From: Defluviibacillus sp043739385
GTDB taxonomy: Bacteria; Pseudomonadota; Gammaproteobacteria; Burkholderiales; Burkholderiaceae_C
Assembly (NCBI GenBank): GCA_043739385.1
Contig: JAYUED010000166.1
Location: forward strand, 22,120 to 86,119
Length of the DNA stretch: 64,000 bases
Direction of reading: 5' to 3'
Shown piece after piece: positions 61,833 through 64,000 of this stretch. The position numbers and the translations under genes were made by a program. Each line of letters begins with the position of its first letter. The stretch's first letter is position 1. The notes under the pieces are model-generated. The model had not been told where the DNA came from and did no database searches. It saw nothing but the letters and a program-made list of their open reading frames with translations.

Positions 61833-61865
61833 ATTATGTGCTTTTCATATGACAATAATGTGACA
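61833..61865 (-). promoter_or_regulatory. Pho box and -10 for ppk
   Basis: On the minus strand TGTCAC and TGTCAT are 11 nt apart (61865 to 61849), nearly identical to the pstS site. CATAAT at 61838-61833 follows after 10 nt. Transcription would begin near 61826, which rules out ATG 61834 as start. Confidence 0.8.
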
Positions 61866-61912
61866 TCGCAAAGCACCGTCGCGCCCTTGAATTGGGAAGC
61901 ACAATAGTTGGT

Positions 61913-63139
61913 ATGAACACTCTCAAAAATATAAAAACCTTCAATGCTGGACGCGATGCTGAGCGCTTGGCCCTCAAGTACGCCCATATGCGCACTGATC
62001 CTTTTGTTTTCTTGCGCGGTAGCTGCCACCTGTTTTACGACCATCTGTCCAAAATCGCCCCACTGCCTGCCTCTCCGTCAGTCTGGGTCTGCGGTGATTT
62101 GCACCTTGAAAACTTTGGCAGCTACAAGGGCGATAACCGGTTGTCGTATTTTGATATCAATGACTTTGACGAAACAGTGCTGGCACCGGCCAGCTGGGAT
62201 ATTCTGAGGTTTTTAACCAGCCTGCGTGTCGGCGCCCAAACTTTAGGAATTAACCCCGATGAGGTGACAGCGCTGTGCCTCAGCTTCTTGACTACCTACG
62301 CCAACGCACTGGTCTTAGGCAAAAGTCGCTGGTTGGAGCGTGACACCGCTGATGGCGCCATTGGCAAGTTGCTGAACAGCTTGCGAGAACGCCGCCGGGT
62401 GGATTTTTTGGACAAGCGTACAGAGCGCAACGGCAAACAGCGTCAACTGCGTATAGATGGTAAGAAAGCCCTCAAAGCCAGTGACAAGCAGCGACTGAAA
62501 GTTACCAACTTCATAGAGAAATTTGCGGCTCAACAACCTAACCCTGCGTTTTACAAGGTACTCGATGTGGCCCTGCGCATTGCAGGCACAGGCAGCTTGG
62601 GCGTAGAACGTTACGCGGTACTGGTTGAGGGCAAGGGCTCGCCTAATAGCAATTTTTTGCTTGACTTAAAGCAAGCCATGCCCTCTTCGCTTGCTCGGCA
62701 TGTGAAGTCGCTGAAAATTGAGCAGCCTCAATGGCTGAGCGAAGCACATCGTGTCGTCACCGTGCAAAGCCGTGTACAGGCCGTATCAATGGCCTTTTTG
62801 CAGCCAGTACGTGTGGGCAAAGCCGCCTATGTACTTCGCGATTTACAACCGGTGGAAGACCGCGTGGTACTCAGCCGCGATAGCTTAAGCAAACCTGAGC
62901 TACACCAAGCCATCAACACAATGGCCAGTTTGCTTGCGTGGGCGCAGCTTCGCAGTGCAGGTTTTCACGGATCAGCTATTGCGGACGCGCTGAGCGACTT
63001 TGGTCGAAATCTCAAATGGCACAAAAAACTGCTCAGTGCCTCTGCTGATTGCGCGGTGCTGGTCACGTATGACTGGGTCAACTACGCTGAAGCGTTTGAC
63101 GATGGCTATTTCAAAATTCTCGATAAATCCGCCGATTAG
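61913..63139 (+). CDS. DUF2252 family protein
   Basis: The 408-residue protein starts MNTLKNIKTFNAGRDAERLALKY and has the DUF2252 marks MRTDPFVFLRGSCHLFYDHL, WVCGDLHLENFGSYKGDNR and YFDINDFDETVLAPASWD. The GDxHxxN and later D-x-N-D-F-D resemble aminoglycoside-kinase-like catalytic loops, so it may be a small-molecule kinase, but no function is established. It diverges from ppk; the promoters share 61781-61912. ATG 61913 is used; a TTG at 61892 opens the frame. Confidence 0.88.
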   Translation: MNTLKNIKTFNAGRDAERLALKYAHMRTDPFVFLRGSCHLFYDHLSKIAPLPASPSVWVCGDLHLENFGSYKGDNRLSYFDINDFDETVLAPASWDILRFLTSLRVGAQTLGINPDEVTALCLSFLTTYANALVLGKSRWLERDTADGAIGKLLNSLRERRRVDFLDKRTERNGKQRQLRIDGKKALKASDKQRLKVTNFIEKFAAQQPNPAFYKVLDVALRIAGTGSLGVERYAVLVEGKGSPNSNFLLDLKQAMPSSLARHVKSLKIEQPQWLSEAHRVVTVQSRVQAVSMAFLQPVRVGKAAYVLRDLQPVEDRVVLSRDSLSKPELHQAINTMASLLAWAQLRSAGFHGSAIADALSDFGRNLKWHKKLLSASADCAVLVTYDWVNYAEAFDDGYFKILDKSAD

Positions 63140-63307
63140 TCATAGGTTAATGACGACTTAATAGCAATCTAGTTACTTAAACTCTCTCAGAATATAGCGT
63201 ATGTGAGCATTGCTAGCTATCTTTTTAAGAGCAAATTAAGTGGCAAAGCGTCATACTACTTACACATTGCCAGACTGTAATAGTGGCTTTAACGGTGCCG
63301 CTCAGAC

Positions 63308-64000
63308 ATGCCTTCCGTGTTTTACCGGCTTATTGCCGTGCAGTTCATCTCGGCACTCGCTGACAACGCCTTACTGATCCTTGCCATTGCCCGTTTGGTG
63401 GAATTGGCTGCTGACGATTGGGCAACACCGCTGCTCAAGCTCAGCTTCACGCTGTGCTACGTCTTCCTCGCGCCCTTTGTTGGACCACTGGCCGACGCCT
63501 GGCCTAAAGGCCGGGTCATGATGGCTGCGAACGGACTCAAAGCCTGCGCAGCATTGATGCTGCTGGGTGGTGTTGATCCCATGCTGGCGCTGGCTTTTGC
63601 AGGCCTGGGTGCCGCAATCTACGCACCCGCAAAATATGGCTTGGTGATTGAGTTGCTGCCAAGCCACCAGCTTGTACGGGCCAATGGTTATGTCGAAGGC
63701 AGTACGGTATGTGCGGTGATTTTGGGCACGGTTGCAGGCGGTTTGCTGGTCAGTCCCAGTTTTCGGCACTTCACCATGCCTGAAAGTTTTATCGATGTGG
63801 TGCATTTTTTAGTGGATTTATTTCACTTTTCACTCCCTGAAAGCACACTGCATGCGGGCATGGTGAGCCTGCTTTTGCTCTACGCTCTGGCTGCTGTGAT
63901 GAACATCGGTGTGGTCGACAGTGGGGCGCGCTACCCCCACCACACGCTGCACTTGGGCGCTGTAGTCAAGCGATTTTTCTCTGAAAACAGTCGGCTGTGG
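63308..64000 (+). CDS. lplT: Lysophospholipid transporter LplT (partial, runs off the window)
   Basis: From ATG 63308 an open frame of 231 codons continues to the window end. The N-terminus YRLIAVQFISALADNALLILAIA matches the LplT start with its Ala-Asp-Asn-Ala-Leu-Leu, followed by APFVGPLADAWPKGRVMMAANGLK, the MFS A-like loop, then AKYGLVIELLPSHQLVRANGYVEGST. LplT flips lysophospholipids inward for re-acylation by Aas. Here, residues from about 155 on (ESFIDVVHFLVDLFHFSLPE) form a loop unlike E. coli. The rest of the gene, and whether aas is fused or next, lies outside. Confidence 0.85.
   Translation, partial: MPSVFYRLIAVQFISALADNALLILAIARLVELAADDWATPLLKLSFTLCYVFLAPFVGPLADAWPKGRVMMAANGLKACAALMLLGGVDPMLALAFAGLGAAIYAPAKYGLVIELLPSHQLVRANGYVEGSTVCAVILGTVAGGLLVSPSFRHFTMPESFIDVVHFLVDLFHFSLPESTLHAGMVSLLLLYALAAVMNIGVVDSGARYPHHTLHLGAVVKRFFSENSRLW

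Noticed and set aside
61781..62044. 88-residue N-terminal extension of Ppk
   Set aside because: The predicted promoter lies within it and the PPK1 family starts at the chosen ATG.

Overview
The window reads as a chromosomal segment of a betaproteobacterium of the order Burkholderiales, most likely a Comamonadaceae member near Rhodoferax or Polaromonas. This rests on the gene families and their order (addB-addA beside trxA-rho-rpmE2, gloB divergent from a methyltransferase-rnhA pair, dnaX-ebfC-recR, and pstSCAB-phoU-phoB-phoR divergent from ppx), on the type B ribosomal protein L31, and on a Bug-family (TctC-like) binding protein. No 16S gene is present, so the genus is inference. Nearly all of it is ordinary housekeeping chromosome. 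There is no CRISPR array, no complete insertion sequence, no prophage and no recognisable tRNA or rRNA.

Layout. 0.2-2.3 kb: a pentameric ligand-gated ion channel-like protein facing a DUF4436-like membrane protein. 2.6-7.5 kb (minus): guaB, a c-type cytochrome, a SCO1/SenC protein, a Kbp (BON-LysM) protein and guaA. 7.7-12.2 kb (plus): an SDR oxidoreductase, the molybdenum cofactor genes moaA-mobA-moeA, and a DUF1993 protein. 12.2-14.6 kb: a KfrA-like coiled-coil DNA-binding protein divergent from a tyrosine recombinase, with a perfect inverted repeat between them. 14.6-19.2 kb: an RND efflux pump and its adaptor. 19.4-27.4 kb: rnhA, a methyltransferase, gloB, mltD, an orphan ABC binding protein, and recR-ebfC-dnaX; dnaX carries a run of nine A that predicts a short gamma product. 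27.7 kb: the SRP RNA gene (ffs).

28.1-33.0 kb: an ABC exporter cluster of the type associated with PQQ-dependent alcohol oxidation (ATPase, YVTN beta-propeller, binding protein, permease), followed by a Bug-family binding protein. 33.1-36.8 kb: a TonB-dependent receptor and an HI0933-type flavoprotein. 36.8-43.0 kb: AddA- and AddB-like helicase-nucleases. 43.1-48.8 kb: trxA, rho, rpmE2, a GT-C-like membrane protein, and a GNAT/carbon-nitrogen hydrolase pair that is often one fused protein elsewhere.

48.9-63.1 kb is a phosphate and polyphosphate island: phoR, phoB, phoU, pstB, pstA, pstC and pstS on the minus strand, ppx divergent from them, then sixA and ppk. Three Pho-box-like sites with exact 11-nt repeat spacing lie before pstS, ppx and ppk. 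Each has a -10-like hexamer 10 nt downstream, so one PhoB regulon probably covers uptake, signalling, synthesis and hydrolysis of polyphosphate. Between ppx and ppk lie a gene broken by an in-frame amber codon, a 60-residue membrane protein and a lysine-rich histone H1-like protein. The window ends inside lplT, after a DUF2252 gene.

Starts were moved from the longest frame where a ribosome binding site, an overlap or family length argued for it. Functions come from reading translated motifs, without database searches.
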